The position numbers and the translations under genes are program-made. Shown piece after piece: positions 42,967 through 54,805 of a DNA stretch of 64,000 bases; the stretch's first letter is position 1, and each line of letters opens with the position of its first letter. Source of the DNA: Glandiceps talaboti. Its lineage: Eukaryota; Hemichordata; Enteropneusta; Spengelidae. The notes below the pieces were generated by a model. That model worked only from the letters and a program-made list of their open reading frames with translations, had not been told where the DNA came from and did not search any database. The stretch is taken from assembly GCF_964340395.1 (NCBI RefSeq), contig NC_135553.1:17937001-18001000 (forward strand). The letters are read 5' to 3'.

Positions 42967-44149
42967 TGATGGATATACCTGATATACAAGTTATTATACC
43001 ATTGGAACAGATGAGATAATCATACACATGGACCATGCACATGTTATACAGGTCAGGTCAACTTGGACTCAGGGACATGCATTATGTCGTATTATTGTGG
43101 CGCTGTGTTCAAGTTATTCCCGTAAGTTTATATATAAACGTAATATGTATGAAACAGAATTCGATGGCATAGGTGCATGCCATTCACATAATGACATCAA
43201 AGTGTTGTCTTGACATCACAACTTTACGTTAACTTATGAAGCACAGTTTTTACCTCAAAATTTCAACATCATAGATAAATTAAAGTATTCTAAGATTAAT
43301 GACGATGTTAACAGTTCACTTTGTAGGCCCAAGATTCTGATTTCATGGCGTGCTGTTACTGTTCTTGACTCGATATCCGGTATCTGTATTTGCAGAAATC
43401 TGTAATGGCGACCTATCAACACATTTATAGCTATTTACCTTACCAGAGAGATCTCACTAGACTCCCCAAAGTAGTTTCACTTACCCTGGACTGATCACGG
43501 TTGAATGCAAGCACGAGTCAAACGTCAAGAATTGTTCCCTCCTGAAGATACCGACGAATGTTCAGGCTGAATTCAAGTTTGTGTCGCCGTATTACGCGAA
43601 CCTTGTAGCACAGGCCTAGGGTTTTACAGAGTGGGACGTTCGAATATATTTTTGTCCGATCGACAGATTACTGACTCGAAGGAGAAAGGTATATGCGAAC
43701 AATCAGTGTTTTAGCTCCTTTGGAAAGTATGAACAGGTTTTTGTTACAACTGCGTAGAGCATGTTTGTGTTGGTATGACAACGTCATTTAAAGTGGATGA
43801 CCTCGAAACGTCGGTCAACCCATGTTGACATACACACATTGTCAACACTTTCATTGTAAAGACGTTAGTACGTCATATACAAGACACTAGGTCTTATGTT
43901 CCCCTTGCGGCACATGACCAGAAAATGTATACAACAATGCCCATTATTTGTATTGGGTCGCAGTACACCTGCACCAGTCTTATGGAAAACATTGTCACAG
44001 TGATATATATATGTCTGCGTGCAGTTTGTGTCAACGCAGCCTAATCAGTTGAATCGCAGGCCATTTCAATACTTATACCTGCAACTGCAGACATCAGACC
44101 GTGAACCTATTACAAACAGGGAAAGGTTACACACACAAAAATGGATTGG

Positions 44150-44385
44150 ATTAATAATAATAACACTTGGCACAGCATGTTGGAACAGCAGAGACTTGTA
44201 TTACACACCATGGTTTGATAAGAATAGTTGTATTGCCTCTTGTACTTGAAATGCCAGGGGAACTGGACATTTGTTGTGACCAGTGAACTGTTGTGTAAAG
44301 GGGCCATAAATCTGTTCTTATCAAATGATGGAATGTAATACAAGTCTCTAGATACTTCCAACATGCTGTGCCAAGTGTTATTAAT
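44150..44385. mobile_element. foldback element
   Basis: ATTAATAATAATAACACTTG and its near reverse complement CAAGTGTTATTAAT form the ends. CACAGCATGTTGGA / TCCAACATGCTGTG and AGACTTGTATTACA are also mirrored. Confidence 0.6.
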
Positions 44386-46348
44386 TCAATTCATTTGTTT
44401 ACTTTCCATGTTTGTAACAGGCTCTCTTCGAATTCGTCCAAGGTCTGATGTTGGCAGTTGTACTACATTTATATTGCTTTCTTGTTGCCTGTCTCTGGGC
44501 CTATTTGAATATTCGGCCAATGGAAAACATCAGACAATGCTTATCGCAGGACGACAATAACAGTTTTATGATATATGATATATGTAAATGTGTATGACAT
44601 ATGATCATAAAGGTGTCTTCAGTAAGTTACAGTTCAGGAGGGTCGGGAGGATTAGTCACGTGTCATTTTACGAATCCGTTTTCGGGGAAGCCGGGGGGGG
44701 GGTGGGGTCACAGTTTAGAAAACGAAATTAGGGAGGATGACATTATACAATCTATTGTATAACATTTCTTCTTTTATTGTGAGTTCCAGCATCACTGTCA
44801 CCTCTGCCACATCCCACGGCTGCCATGGTTGTACCATACTGTATCAGTGATGTTGCTGCTGACAACCATGTAATGCATCAATTATTAGTGTTACATAGGA
44901 AAAGGAGGGGAGTGAATCTCACAGAAGAGAGGGTAAACAGTGTGGTAAGACATTGAGGGTGATGTCGGAGAGCTGAGACGTTGTTCTCGGGCCAGGCACT
45001 TTATTCAATCATTATTGGTGCGACCCTCAGTTCTGATAACTTGATTCTGACTCAAGGACAGAAGATGCAAAGCCTTCACACAAATTCACTGTGGTGGTAG
45101 TTGGTGATAGTTGAACATATCCCAGGGTTGATGTTTTTGGACGAAATACAAAAGAAATTTTCTAAACTAAAATGGATATCACTTTTTAAAAAGTCCCCAT
45201 GTGCATATGAAGGAATCAACTACATAACCATTGTCACCCTAAATTGTAAAACATCAAATTAAAAAAGGCAGGTCAAATTCCAATCTGATTAAAATCCGAT
45301 GTAGATGTCGGCTAATCGTTCATTGCTATTTTACCTTCGTTATTTTGCCTGAATTGACCTTCTTGGTACATGACTGTTTACGTGTTTAGCCTGATCGCCT
45401 CCTCTAGATAACCCATAACCTCCGGTAACAGTCTTATTTGTCTGGATCGTTCTGTAGTTTAAGCTGTGGTGTTGATGGTATATATATTTCCTTGGTTAGC
45501 AAGAATGTGACTTATGATTGATGGTGTGATAAAGAGTGGGTTTCTTTGTAGATTTAGTTAGCCTGACATTAGAGCAACGATTTTGAAAGTGTGTTCCGTT
45601 TTTTTAAGTCCTGTAGGATATTTGTGACACTACTGGTTTGTTATTCTATAGTTGTTGTGTCAAAACTTGCAGCTCCTCGAATTCTCAGGACCTTTTTCAA
45701 GATTATTTATGTGGATTTTCTGGTAGGGACCCCATATGCCACTGCACATTTAAGTTTAAGACAAACTAGAGTTTTATATATATGCAATATATAATATATC
45801 TATATCAGAGTTTCGAGCTGAAGTGTTGTTGTCTACCAGTGAATAAAAGACACCTTCCGTCCTCAGGGACTCGTAATGGTTCAGGTGGTACTCGTTACCA
45901 TGACGACAATTGTTCTCACAGAAATGAGAAGTCTATAAATATCGACCAGACAATAAGCTTTACAATTTTACAGCCAGACTTCTTTTCGATTCCATAAAAC
46001 CTCTGCATAATTGCCAATTAATGACATAATTGGAAATGTTCGATAGTAACCTCAACTAGTAGAAATTTGGTACAAATATACTGTGAGAAGATGACACCTC
46101 TACGAAAACAATGTGATTTCAAAAGTTCAGATTTTTAAGCAATGGGGCGAGATTTTGGTACACAGTGCATGTATATGATTTATTAACTTCAGAAAGAAAG
46201 ATATCATGAGCAAATATTCACCCTGTCTGTCATTTCCGAGGATCCAATCAGGAGTATGGGACTTTCACTTTCCAATGTTTATTTGACGAAAAGAGAAGTA
46301 CAAGGAACTCAGTAGTATAAGGAAACAATGCCACATGAAACTCAAAAT

Positions 46349-46373
46349 AAAAGGTCGAATATTGGCGTGGAAG
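46349..46373 (-). pseudogene. Y RNA fragment 1 (3' end only)
   Basis: Only the 3' strand of the Y RNA remains (CTTCCACGCC, then GACCTTTT). The 5' half and promoter are missing. Confidence 0.6.
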
Positions 46374-46938
46374 AGATATAAGACCCCATGTAAACCATAA
46401 GTGGGACTGAGTCTGGGACTCTCATTTTGAACAAAGTCCAAAGTTAGGCCGTATCTGAGACTGGATATGAGACTCGTGTGATGTAAACAATAAACAGTGG
46501 ACAGCAACAGAAGTGATCGCAGAACGGATGCAGCTAGCTAAACACAGCACATGATAAGACACGAATCATGTTCACTCAGCCCAACCGTGTGCAAATTGAA
46601 ACAAACAAACAAACTACATGCATTGCATACAACAACCATTCAACAGTGACGGCTTTAAGAATACGAAACGAGATACATACGTGTAGTTGAACAGATATAG
46701 GTTTGAATTACATGTAAGTTGTCTAGGCTACACTAGCTGAAATACTAGGTTGTGAGGCTACCATTAACCCGTCTCAAAGACGATCTCAGGTTTGCTTGCA
46801 ATTACAGACTATTTGATATATGAGAGTCTCAAACACGGTCTCACTTAGCATGTTCTTCGTTTTGAGAGTTTCAGTTCTGATCTCAGTTTCTTGATCCCAC
46901 TTCTCCTGTATTTGGTGTCTTACATACCACGACAGGTG

Positions 46939-46997
46939 AGGTCGTGGAAGGTTGACTTTGATTCTACAGATAATCCACCACCTCCGGATGTCGACCT
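46939..46997 (-). pseudogene. Y RNA copy 2, diverged
   Basis: Retains TCCGGAGGT, TGGATTATCTG, CAACCTTCCACG and the outer AGGTC/GACCT pair, but has a GACAT insertion after AGGTC. The 3' end has no T run (CCTCACC). The TATA position reads TACAACAA and the PSE is altered. Probably dead. Confidence 0.6.
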
Positions 46998-47775
46998 ACA
47001 ACAGGTGAATGTGGCAACTATTGTTGTATGAGTATATGTACAGACACAAACTTTCACCAGATTTAAACTGAATGCCTTCCAGAAGGGTAGTCTTACAATT
47101 TCATTATTTATGCAAGAAATTTAGCTTTACATCTGTGATTTTTTTCAAGTCCCAGTGAAAGTTATAGCTGTCAAAAACGTTGTTCAAATGCCAGGAAAGC
47201 TTGCCATCCTCGACTGCACTCGGCTTTCGTGATCCCCTACATACTCGGGATATGCACAGCCGTTTCCATGGCAAATAATAAACGAAATTGAAACCTGCAT
47301 GACATTGCTATTACGCATTAGAAAGTTTACAACATACTTCAAACTGCTAAAAATTTGAACTTTTGAAATCACAATGTTTTCGTAGAGTTGTCATCTTCTC
47401 ACAGTATATTTGTACCAAATTTCTACTAGTTGAGGTTACTGTCGAACATTTCCAATTTATGTCATTGCAAACTGTAAAGTTTTCGTTAGAGCATATTCTT
47501 GCACTATTCATCTCTGTATAGTGAGATCTTATTTAAAAGGAAAACTACATTACAAGTGTTTGAAACGTACAACTTGTGTATACGTACCTACCTTCATAGA
47601 ACTAACATTACTAGTACTGTCAGTGGTTTATACTACCAACACAGAAATGACTCATCAATACACTGCGCCCTCAGTGTTGACAGCATACAGCACAGCATTG
47701 CAAACAGGTCTTTGAAGGTAAAAACTGCTGAAAAAGCAATACGTTTAATTTGTAATCAAACTGTCACAGAATGTC

Positions 47776-47819
47776 CTCACCGCTTAGAAATTTTGTAACT
47801 GTATATACTCGTATAAGAA
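47776..47819 (+). promoter_or_regulatory. PSE and TATA box of Y RNA gene 3
   Basis: PSE-like CTCACCGCTTAGAAATTTTG at 47776-47795 and TATAAGAA at 47812-47819, 67 and 32 nt before the first G of GGTCC. This is the spacing of type 3 Pol III promoters (U6, Y, 7SK). Confidence 0.75.
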
Positions 47820-47842
47820 TAGTTGCTGTATTCTACTGTAGT

Positions 47843-47907
47843 AGGTCCGGAGGTTGTGGATTATCTGCCGAATTAAATTCAACCTTCCACGCCATGATTC
47901 GACCTTT
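47843..47907 (+). ncRNA. Y RNA (stem-bulge RNA) gene 3
   Basis: Small Pol III RNA that in other animals binds the Ro60 protein and takes part in RNA quality control and DNA replication. It starts AGGTCCGGAGGTTGTGG, followed by ATTATCTG with the TTATC motif seen in vertebrate Y RNA and nematode sbRNA loops. An apical GAAT(TAA)ATTC hairpin follows, then CAACCTTCCACGCC and TTCGACC with a T5 terminator. Predicted pairs are AGGTC/GACCT (lower stem with bulged C, the Ro-binding side), GTGG/CCAC and GG/CC (upper stem). The promoter has a full PSE and TATA. About 65 nt, shorter than human Y RNAs (83-112 nt). Class I of this cluster. Confidence 0.8.
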
Positions 47908-48451
47908 TTATTGAGTTTATCACCGTGCTTTCCCAGGGAAACTAATTTTTTTCGTGGATTTCTTATTTCTGTAAACAAATTTCGCTATAGTTGAAACCCT
48001 TGTCGTCTAACCTCCATTCTGATATGATATAGGACTATATGTGAATTGTCTGTTCATCATCAGATCACCGTCAGAAAAAATAACCTGTCGATCTGAGCTA
48101 CCTTTGTTGTTGATGAACATGATAAATCATCTACATTGTACTAAATAAAGAAATTTAATCACACATTTTTTTCCAGCAACAAACATGTACTTTTTCTAGT
48201 TTCCGTACATATCGCACCACATCACATCACATCACATCACAGTATATTTATACCTATTTGAGGTTTGTATCAAAACGTTTCCATTTTATCAAGTCACTGA
48301 TTGGCAATTATGCATAGGTTTTATTGAATGGCATTTTGGCTGTAAAACTATAAAGATATGTACAGATCAATGTTCCTGCACTTTTCATTTCTGGGAGAAC
48401 AGTTTTGATAAAACCTCTGTAGTCATGGTAATGGTGCCATATATATACTCG

Positions 48452-48548
48452 TATAAGAATAGTTTATGTATTCTACTGTCGTAGGTCCGGAGGTTGTGGA
48501 TTATCTGCCGAATTAAATTCAACCTTCCACGCCGATATACGACCTTTT
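48452..48548 (+). ncRNA. Y RNA gene 4, TATA kept but PSE replaced
   Basis: RNA body 48483-48548 (class I, GGTCCGGAGGTTGTGGATTA, T6 terminator), with TATAAGAA at 48452-48459 in the correct place. The sequence where the PSE should be (near 48416) is unrelated, because the duplication junction lies between the two boxes. Transcription is doubtful. Confidence 0.65.
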
Positions 48549-49984
48549 TTAGTTTATTACTGTGCTTTCTCAGGGAAACTTTTTTTCCCCCCGGACTTCT
48601 TATTTCTGTAAATAAAATCGTTAGTTGATAACCCTTGTCGTCTAACCTCCATTCTTATATGATATAGGACTACATGTGAATTGTCTGTTCATCATCAGAT
48701 CACCGTCAGAAAAAATAACCTGTCGACCTGAGCTACCTTTGTTGTTGATGAACTTGATAAATCATCTACATTGTACAAATAAAGAAATTTAATCACACTT
48801 TTTTTTTCCCAGTAACAAACATGTACTTTTCTAGTTTCCGTACATATTTCATCATATCACATCACATCACATCACATCACATCACATCACAGTATATTTA
48901 TACCTAGTTGAGGTTTCTATCAAAACATTTCCATTTTATCATGTCATTGATTGGCAATTATGCATAGGTTTTATTGAATGGCATTTTGGCTGTAAAACTA
49001 TAAAGATATGTACGATTTGTTGTATTTATTGGGTAAGTGTCTGCCACAGCAACCGTGCTTGAAACAGTACCGATATGACGTTCGACGTTGTTGTCTACAG
49101 ATAATGAGTTTCAACATGACGCAATACCTATAATATTGTACGGTCTTTTGAGAAGTAAGAAGGGCATAGTTTGAACGAAAATCGGATGGGTGTTTAATAA
49201 TCAAAATGGAGAGAACATTGGTACGTACGTTATGGAAATGTTTGTTTTTACAATATAAATATTTTGATAATTTCATAATTTGATTCGGTTACCATTTACT
49301 ACCCATGTCTACCCATTTATTGGTTAATAGACACAGGCATGTAGCAAAGAAAGGGTCTGGATACACGTAACAGTAACATATGACATTAGACCCCGATAGT
49401 GTATATAGTAACTGATCAATATGGTCTCCTGAAATGATTCCCAACAGTTATGACAAGCCGTGTATTTATTTATTTATTTATTTATTTATGTATTTATGTA
49501 TGTATATAATATTAGTATACATTTGATTTCTGATATTAAAAATAAACTCTAAAATACGAAACTGTTTGGGCCACAGTTCAATTCCTGTATACTGTGTTTC
49601 AGATGATTCAAAATTGTTTCAGTATTCTGTGGGTGCGTACGTATACGTATAGTGCCCCACGTGACCGATTGAATAATCTGACAGGCATGGATGCACGTAC
49701 GTACTGCATCAATACCGAAGTAACTACGTGTATAACGGTTTGTTCTGAAATAAATGACTTTGGAGGGGTTTGCCCTGCTGATATAGACTTTAATCAGAGT
49801 TGTTTAAGCGCGATGTTAAACCTTTAGACGATAAGAGCGCCCCCAATTAATGCATAAAGAAATGTGGAACTTCCCAATCTATTTTTTCTCAGAATTATAC
49901 GTCGTTTATGACTAATTTCATGAATATTCAAATTTACTATCGTAATGTGAATTTATCAAATAAAATAAATCGTACAAAACTGCA

Positions 49985-50028
49985 TCACCGTAGATAGAGT
50001 TTTAAGTGTAGAAGTAGCCTTTATATGT
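49985..50028 (+). promoter_or_regulatory. PSE and TATA box of Y RNA gene 5
   Basis: TCACCGTAGATAGAGTTTTA at 49985 and TTATATGT at 50021-50028, 68 and 32 nt before the first G. The boxes differ in sequence from class I promoters but keep the spacing. Confidence 0.7.
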
Positions 50029-50051
50029 TGAACGTACATAGTGGTTAAGTA

Positions 50052-50119
50052 AGGTCCGGAGGTACTGGGTTATCTCACGTCTAAAAGACTAACCTACCCC
50101 ACGCCGTCCATTGACCTTT
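50052..50119 (+). ncRNA. Y RNA gene 5 (class II)
   Basis: AGGTCCGGAGGTACTGGG, then TTATCTCA, closely matching the vertebrate Y1 start by eye. The apical hairpin is GTCT(AAAA)GAC, then CTAACCTACCCCACGCC and CCATTGACC with a T7 terminator. Upper stem TGGG/CCCA replaces GTGG/CCAC of class I, while AGGTC/GACCT is kept. The intact promoter and long terminator make it a good candidate for expression. Its mirror partner is gene 11. Confidence 0.82.
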
Positions 50120-51064
50120 TTTTGACTGTTTCATACTTGTTTCAGATTACTAAAGGCTCCTATTATCATTTGTTTTAGATTTAATCACTGTCATTATGTC
50201 GACTTGAGACTTGAAATTCCACGTTTCAAATTTTCAAGACAATATGCACAACGATGTCGACAACCAGTGTGAAATGATGGTGTAGTACTAGTATTTCGAG
50301 CCTTGTTATGCCTGGTGAACACTTAGTTATAAATATCCCAGATTGTTTTGGCCTGAGATAATATCGCCTTATATGCTTTGTATTTCTATAATTGCATACT
50401 ACAATTATATAATCAATAGACGCTGAACAGCAAGTTAAATTTCATATCTTCTTTCTCTGGCCATGCACAGCACAACTGTTGAATAGTTCGATAAGTACGC
50501 ACTCAGTCAATCCGTGAGCTCAGACTAGACCCTATAGTGGTCTGAGATCTGAGGGAAAGAGGCGATCACCCGGAACAAAACAAACGGCACAAAGCCATGA
50601 TGGAAGTAGAGGTAAATAAAGACACCTAGCCGCTTTCACCACATCAGACTTTTATTTTTTTTAAATCGGATTGGCACTCAGTGTAAGTGAACGCTTTCAA
50701 TTAATCCCTTATGTCAATAGTGCTTTAAACTGAAGTTAGGTAACTCTAGCCTGGGTCTACTTTGGACCTCAGACCACTAAATAGAGTGTGGGTTTGGACC
50801 CGGGACTACTTTGCATCTAAGGCCGGTACACAGACTTTTACTGTAGTTCATGAGTAGCTTGTCATTTCCTACGAATCATTTCAATATGCACATTTCACGT
50901 TTTCAATATTTTATTTTACATTCATTTTATCACCTATCACGAAAACTAGTCCTGCACATTTATACACATGCATGTTACGCCCTCAGTGTTGACGACACGG
51001 TACGGTAGTCAAACAGGTGTTTGATTGTAAAAACTACAGTTAATTAACATGTCAGAGAATATCC

Positions 51065-51107
51065 TCACCGCTTAGAAAATTTATATTTGTATATACTCGT
51101 ATAAGAA
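51065..51107 (+). promoter_or_regulatory. PSE and TATA box of Y RNA gene 6
   Basis: TCACCGCTTAGAAAATTTAT at 51065 and TATAAGAA at 51100-51107, 67 and 32 nt before the first G. Confidence 0.7.
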
Positions 51108-51130
51108 TAGTTGCCGTATTCTACTGTAGT

Positions 51131-51203
51131 AGGTCCGGAGGTTGTGGATTATCTGCGAAATTAAATTCAACCTCCCACGCCATGGCGCCAATATTCGACC
51201 CCC
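51131..51203 (+). ncRNA. Y RNA gene 6 (class I) with C-run in place of the terminator
   Basis: Class I body with CTCCCACGCC and a short GCCATGGCGCC duplication before ATATTCGACC. The usual T run is replaced by a run of C, with TTTT only at 51212, so the transcript would end later than in the other genes. The C run could also be a sequencing problem. The promoter is intact. Confidence 0.7.
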
Positions 51204-51650
51204 CCCCCCCCTTTTGTTTTACAATGCTCCCCTTTGTAACATTGGATTGTCTTGTACTTCACATTACTTTAGATAAAATTGCAACTTGAAACCACGTTGA
51301 GTTGGAATCTTCATTCTGAAATGAGAAATGACTACTTGTGGAATAGATGCCCATAGTCAGATTATCACCAGGCTTTTAAAATTTGTGAATTGCAGAAAAA
51401 AATGCGGTTAGATTTTGTTTTGTTTGTTGATACTTTATTAACTAAGTCACCAATTGCTTATAAATTTGATATCGTAACATCTACAAATTATGCGCCTAAT
51501 GGTGAAGAGAAAACATTTCACGTATATCAGTTCTGGGGCTGGAATTTGGAAGTGAGAGACTTTCATTTCACAACTTCATTTTTATTTCGGGAAACGAGAA
51601 GTGTAGCGAAATGCAGTTGTTCAGGGAAATGTGGTATTAAAGCCCCAAAT

Positions 51651-51703
51651 AAAAGGTCGAATATCGGTGTGGGAGGTTGAATTTAATTCGGCAGATAACC
51701 CAC
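51651..51703 (-). pseudogene. Y RNA fragment 7 (5' end deleted)
   Basis: GTGGGTTATCTG to GACCTTTT is present, but a deletion has fused the promoter (ACTCGTAT) straight to GTCGTGGG, removing GGTCCGGAGGTT. Its upper stem changed on both sides (GTGGG/CCCAC). Confidence 0.6.
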
Positions 51704-52261
51704 GACATACGAGTATATATATTGCACCATTACCGTGACTCACTACAGAGGTTTTATCAAAACTGTTCTCCCAGAAATGAAAAGTGTAGGAATATTGATC
51801 TGTACATATCTTTATAGCTTTACAGCCACAATGCCATTCAATAAAACCTATGCACAATTGCCAATCAATGACATGATAAAATGGAAATATTTTGATAGAA
51901 ACCTCAAATAGGTATAAATATACTGTGATGTGATGTGATGTGATGTGATGTGATGAAATATGTACGGAAAATAGAAAAGTACATTTTTGTTGCTGGAAAA
52001 AAATATGTGATTAAATTTCTTTATTTAGTACAATGTAGATGATTTATCAAGTTCATCGACAACAAAGATAGCTCGGATCGACAGGTTATTTTTTCTGACG
52101 GTGATCTGATGATGAACAGACAACTTACATGTCGTCCTATATCATATCAGAATGGAGGTTAGACGACAAGGGTTTCAACTATAGCGAATTTTTTTGATAG
52201 AAATAAGAAATCCACGAAAAAAGATTGTTTCCCTGGGAAAGCATGGTGATAAACTCAATAA

Positions 52262-52326
52262 AAAGGTCGAATATTGGCGTGGAAGGTTGAAATTAATTCG
52301 GCAGATAATCCACAACCTCCGGACCT
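52262..52326 (-). ncRNA. Y RNA gene 8 (class I)
   Basis: Same body as gene 3, with one loop change (AATTAATTTC on the transcript strand) and a T5 terminator. It has PSE and TATA at the standard spacing. It is the mirror partner of gene 3 in the outer pair of inverted repeats. Confidence 0.8.
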
Positions 52327-52349
52327 ACTACAGTAGAATACGGCAATTA

Positions 52350-52393
52350 TTCATATACGAGTATATACAGTTACAAACTTTCTAAGCGGTGAG
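52350..52393 (-). promoter_or_regulatory. PSE and TATA box of Y RNA gene 8
   Basis: Minus-strand CTCACCGCTTAGAAAGTTTG from 52393 and TATATGAA from 52357, 67 (TCACCG) and 32 nt before the first G. Confidence 0.72.
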
Positions 52394-53052
52394 GACATTC
52401 TCTGATAGGTTGATTACAAATTAAACGTAATGCTTTTTCAGCAGTTTTTACCTTCAAAGACCTGTTTGCAATGCTATGCTGTATGCTGTCAACACTGAGG
52501 GCGCAGTGTATTGATGAGTCATTTCTGTGTTGGTAGTATAAACCACTGGCACTACTAGTAATGTTAGTTCTATGAAGGTAGGTATGTATACATAAGTTGT
52601 ACGTTTCAAACACTTGTAATGTAGTTTTTCTTTTAAATAAGATCTCACTATACAGAGATGAAAAGTGCAGGAATATCTCTAACGAAAACTTTACAGTTTA
52701 CAATGACATAAATTGGAAATGTTCGATAGTAACCTCAGCTAGTAGAAATTTGGTACAAATATACTGTGAGAAGATGACAACTCTACGAAAACAACGTGAT
52801 TTCAAAAGTTCCATAAAATATGATGGATTTTTATCAATGACATGACATTTTGATATATAGTACATGTAGAGAAACTGGATAGCTAAAAACGACAAATTAT
52901 TCTGTTTGAAACTGAAGGACAGACACTTTACGTTTATCATTTGAATCTAGAGTATAGAACTTTCACTTTACAATTTTTATTTGAGGAAAAGAGATGAACA
53001 AGGAAACCCAGTAGTATGTACAAGGAAAGAATGACACATGAAACTCAAAATA

Positions 53053-53116
53053 AAAGGTCGAATATTGGCATGGAAGGTTGAATTTAATTCGCAGATAATC
53101 CACAACCTCCGGACCT
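53053..53116 (-). ncRNA. Y RNA gene 9 (class I)
   Basis: Class I body with one base lost in the loop (CTGCGAATTAAATTC) and CCATGCC in place of CCACGCC, giving a G-U pair opposite GTGG. T4 terminator. The promoter is present. Confidence 0.75.
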
Positions 53117-53139
53117 ACTACAGTAGAATACAGCAACTG

Positions 53140-53183
53140 TTATTATATGAGTATATAGAAATACAAACTTCCAAAACGGTGAG
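53140..53183 (-). promoter_or_regulatory. PSE and TATA box of Y RNA gene 9
   Basis: Minus-strand CTCACCGTTTTGGAAGTTTG from 53183 and TATAATAA from 53147, 67 and 32 nt before the first G. Confidence 0.68.
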
Positions 53184-53532
53184 GACATTCTGTGACAGCT
53201 TGATTACAAATTAAACGTATGCTTTTTCAGCAGTTTTTTTTTTCATTCGAAAGCCTATTTGAATATCATGTAGTCAACACTGAGGGCGTAGTGTATGCAT
53301 GAGTCATCAAAACAAGATGACAATGTGTTGCAATAATCGTGCGTTGTTTTTGAGACATGTAAGATATTCTAACTTGTTCAAAACACTAGTAAATGAGATT
53401 TTTTTCTTCCCCAATCTTTTAGTTTTCCAAAAGAGTAACTATACAGATACAAACTTACAAATCAGTGAGGACATTCTCTTCTCTGACATGTTGATTAATG
53501 TTTTATCATCAGTTTTTCACCTTGAAAGACTT

Positions 53533-53555
53533 AAAAAAAAAAAAAAAAAAAAAAA
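53533..53555. repeat. poly(A) tract at the inner border of the right arm
   Basis: A run of over 20 A at the point where the inverted repeat starts. Confidence 0.9.
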
Positions 53556-53714
53556 GCCTGGTGATAATCTGACTATGGGCATCTATTCCACAAGTAGTCA
53601 TTTCTCATTTCAGAATGAAGATTCCAACTCAACGTGGTTTCAAGTCGCAATTTTATCTAAAGTAATGTGAAGTACAAGACAATCCAATGTTACAAAGGGA
53701 AAGCATTGTAAAAT

Positions 53715-53783
53715 AAAAAATGGTCAAATATTGGCGTGGAGGGTTGAATTTAATTCGGCAGATAATCCACAACCTCCGGACCT
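53715..53783 (-). ncRNA. Y RNA gene 10 (class I)
   Basis: Mirror partner of gene 6, but with an intact end (ATTTGACCATTTTTT). Class I body GGTCCGGAGGTTGTGGATTA and CAACCCTCCACGCC. PSE and TATA are present. Confidence 0.8.
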
Positions 53784-53806
53784 ACTACAGTAGAATACAT
53801 CAACTA

Positions 53807-53850
53807 TTCTTATACGAGTATATACAGTTACAAACTTTCTAAGCGGTGAG
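53807..53850 (-). promoter_or_regulatory. PSE and TATA box of Y RNA gene 10
   Basis: Minus-strand CTCACCGCTTAGAAAGTTTG from 53850 and TATAAGAA from 53814, 67 and 32 nt before the first G. Confidence 0.72.
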
Positions 53851-54805
53851 GATATTCTCTGACATGTTAATTAATGCTTTTTCAGCAGTTTTTACCTTCA
53901 AACACCTGTTTGACTACCGTGTCGTCAACACTGAGGGCGTAACATGCATGTGTATAAATGTGCAGGACTAGTTTTCGTGATAGGTGATAAAATGAATGCA
54001 AAATAAAATATTGAAAACGTGAAATGTGCATATTGAAATGATTCGTAGGAAATGACAAGCTACTCATGAACTACAGTAAAAGTCTGTGTACCGGCCTTAG
54101 ATGCAAAGTAGTCCCGGGTCCAAACTCACACTCTATTTAGTGGTCTGAGGTCCAAAGTAGACCCAGGCTAGAGTTTAATACCTAACTTCAGTTTAAAGCA
54201 CTATTGACATAAGAGATTAATTGAAAGCGTTCGCTTACACTGAGTGCCAATCCGATTAAAAAAAATAAAAGTCTGATGTGGTGAAAGCGGCTAGGTGTCT
54301 TTATTTACCTCTACTTCCATCATGGCTTTGTGCCGTTTGTTTTGTTCCGGGTGATCGCCTCTTTCCCTCAGATCTCAGACCACTATAGGGTCTGAGCTCA
54401 CGGATTGACTGAGTGCGTACTTATCGAACTATTCAACAGTTGTGCTGTGCATGGCCAGAGAAAGAAGATATGAAATTTAACTTGCTGTTCAGTGTATATT
54501 GATTATATAAATGTAGTATGCAATTATAGAAATACAAAGCATATAAGGCGATATTATCTCAGGCCAAAACAATCTGGGATATTTATAGCTAAATGTTCAC
54601 CAGGCATAACAAGGCTCGAAATACTAGTACTACACCATCATTTCACACTGGTTGTCGACATCGTTGTGTATTCGACATCGTTGTGTATATTGTCTTGAAA
54701 ATTTGAAAAATGGAATTTCAAGTCTCAAGTCGATATAATGACAGTGATTAAATCTAAAACAAATGATTTACCTTTACTAATCTGAAACAAGTATGAAACA
54801 GTCAA

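Larger units (their letters stand above)
42797..46348. other. spacer between paralogue C and the Y RNA array
   Basis: It contains the tRNA-like fragment and a foldback at 44150-44385. 46000-46130 is a direct copy of 52690-52815 in the array. No gene supported. Confidence 0.5.
49013..51378 (+). repeat. left arm of the large inverted repeat
   Basis: 2.37 kb that is repeated inverted at 53545-55894. Outer end CGATTTGTTGTATTTA, inner end ATCACCAGGCTTTTAAA. It carries Y RNA genes 5 and 6. Differences are scattered substitutions and short indels. Confidence 0.85.
51379..53544. repeat. spacer of the inverted repeat, itself made of rearranged array units
   Basis: 51700-52370 is an inverted copy of 47800-48420 and of 48440-49012 (shared (ATCAC)n tract, GACAGGTTATTTTTTCTGAC). 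52360-52815 is an inverted copy of 47360-47800. 52260, 53050 and 53715 are direct starts of Y RNA units. Confidence 0.75.

Noticed and set aside
47499-47798. ORFs of 60-99 codons repeated in the 47-53 kb array (e.g. HYSSLYSEILFK and the mirrored MFETYNLCIHTYLHR)
   Set aside because: They recur only because the DNA is duplicated. The frames run through Y RNA promoters and bodies, and show no coding pattern.
51390-51680. 96-codon ORF MQKKMRLDFVLFVDTLLTKS
   Set aside because: Ends inside Y RNA fragment 7 and its flanks are array repeats. No homology seen.
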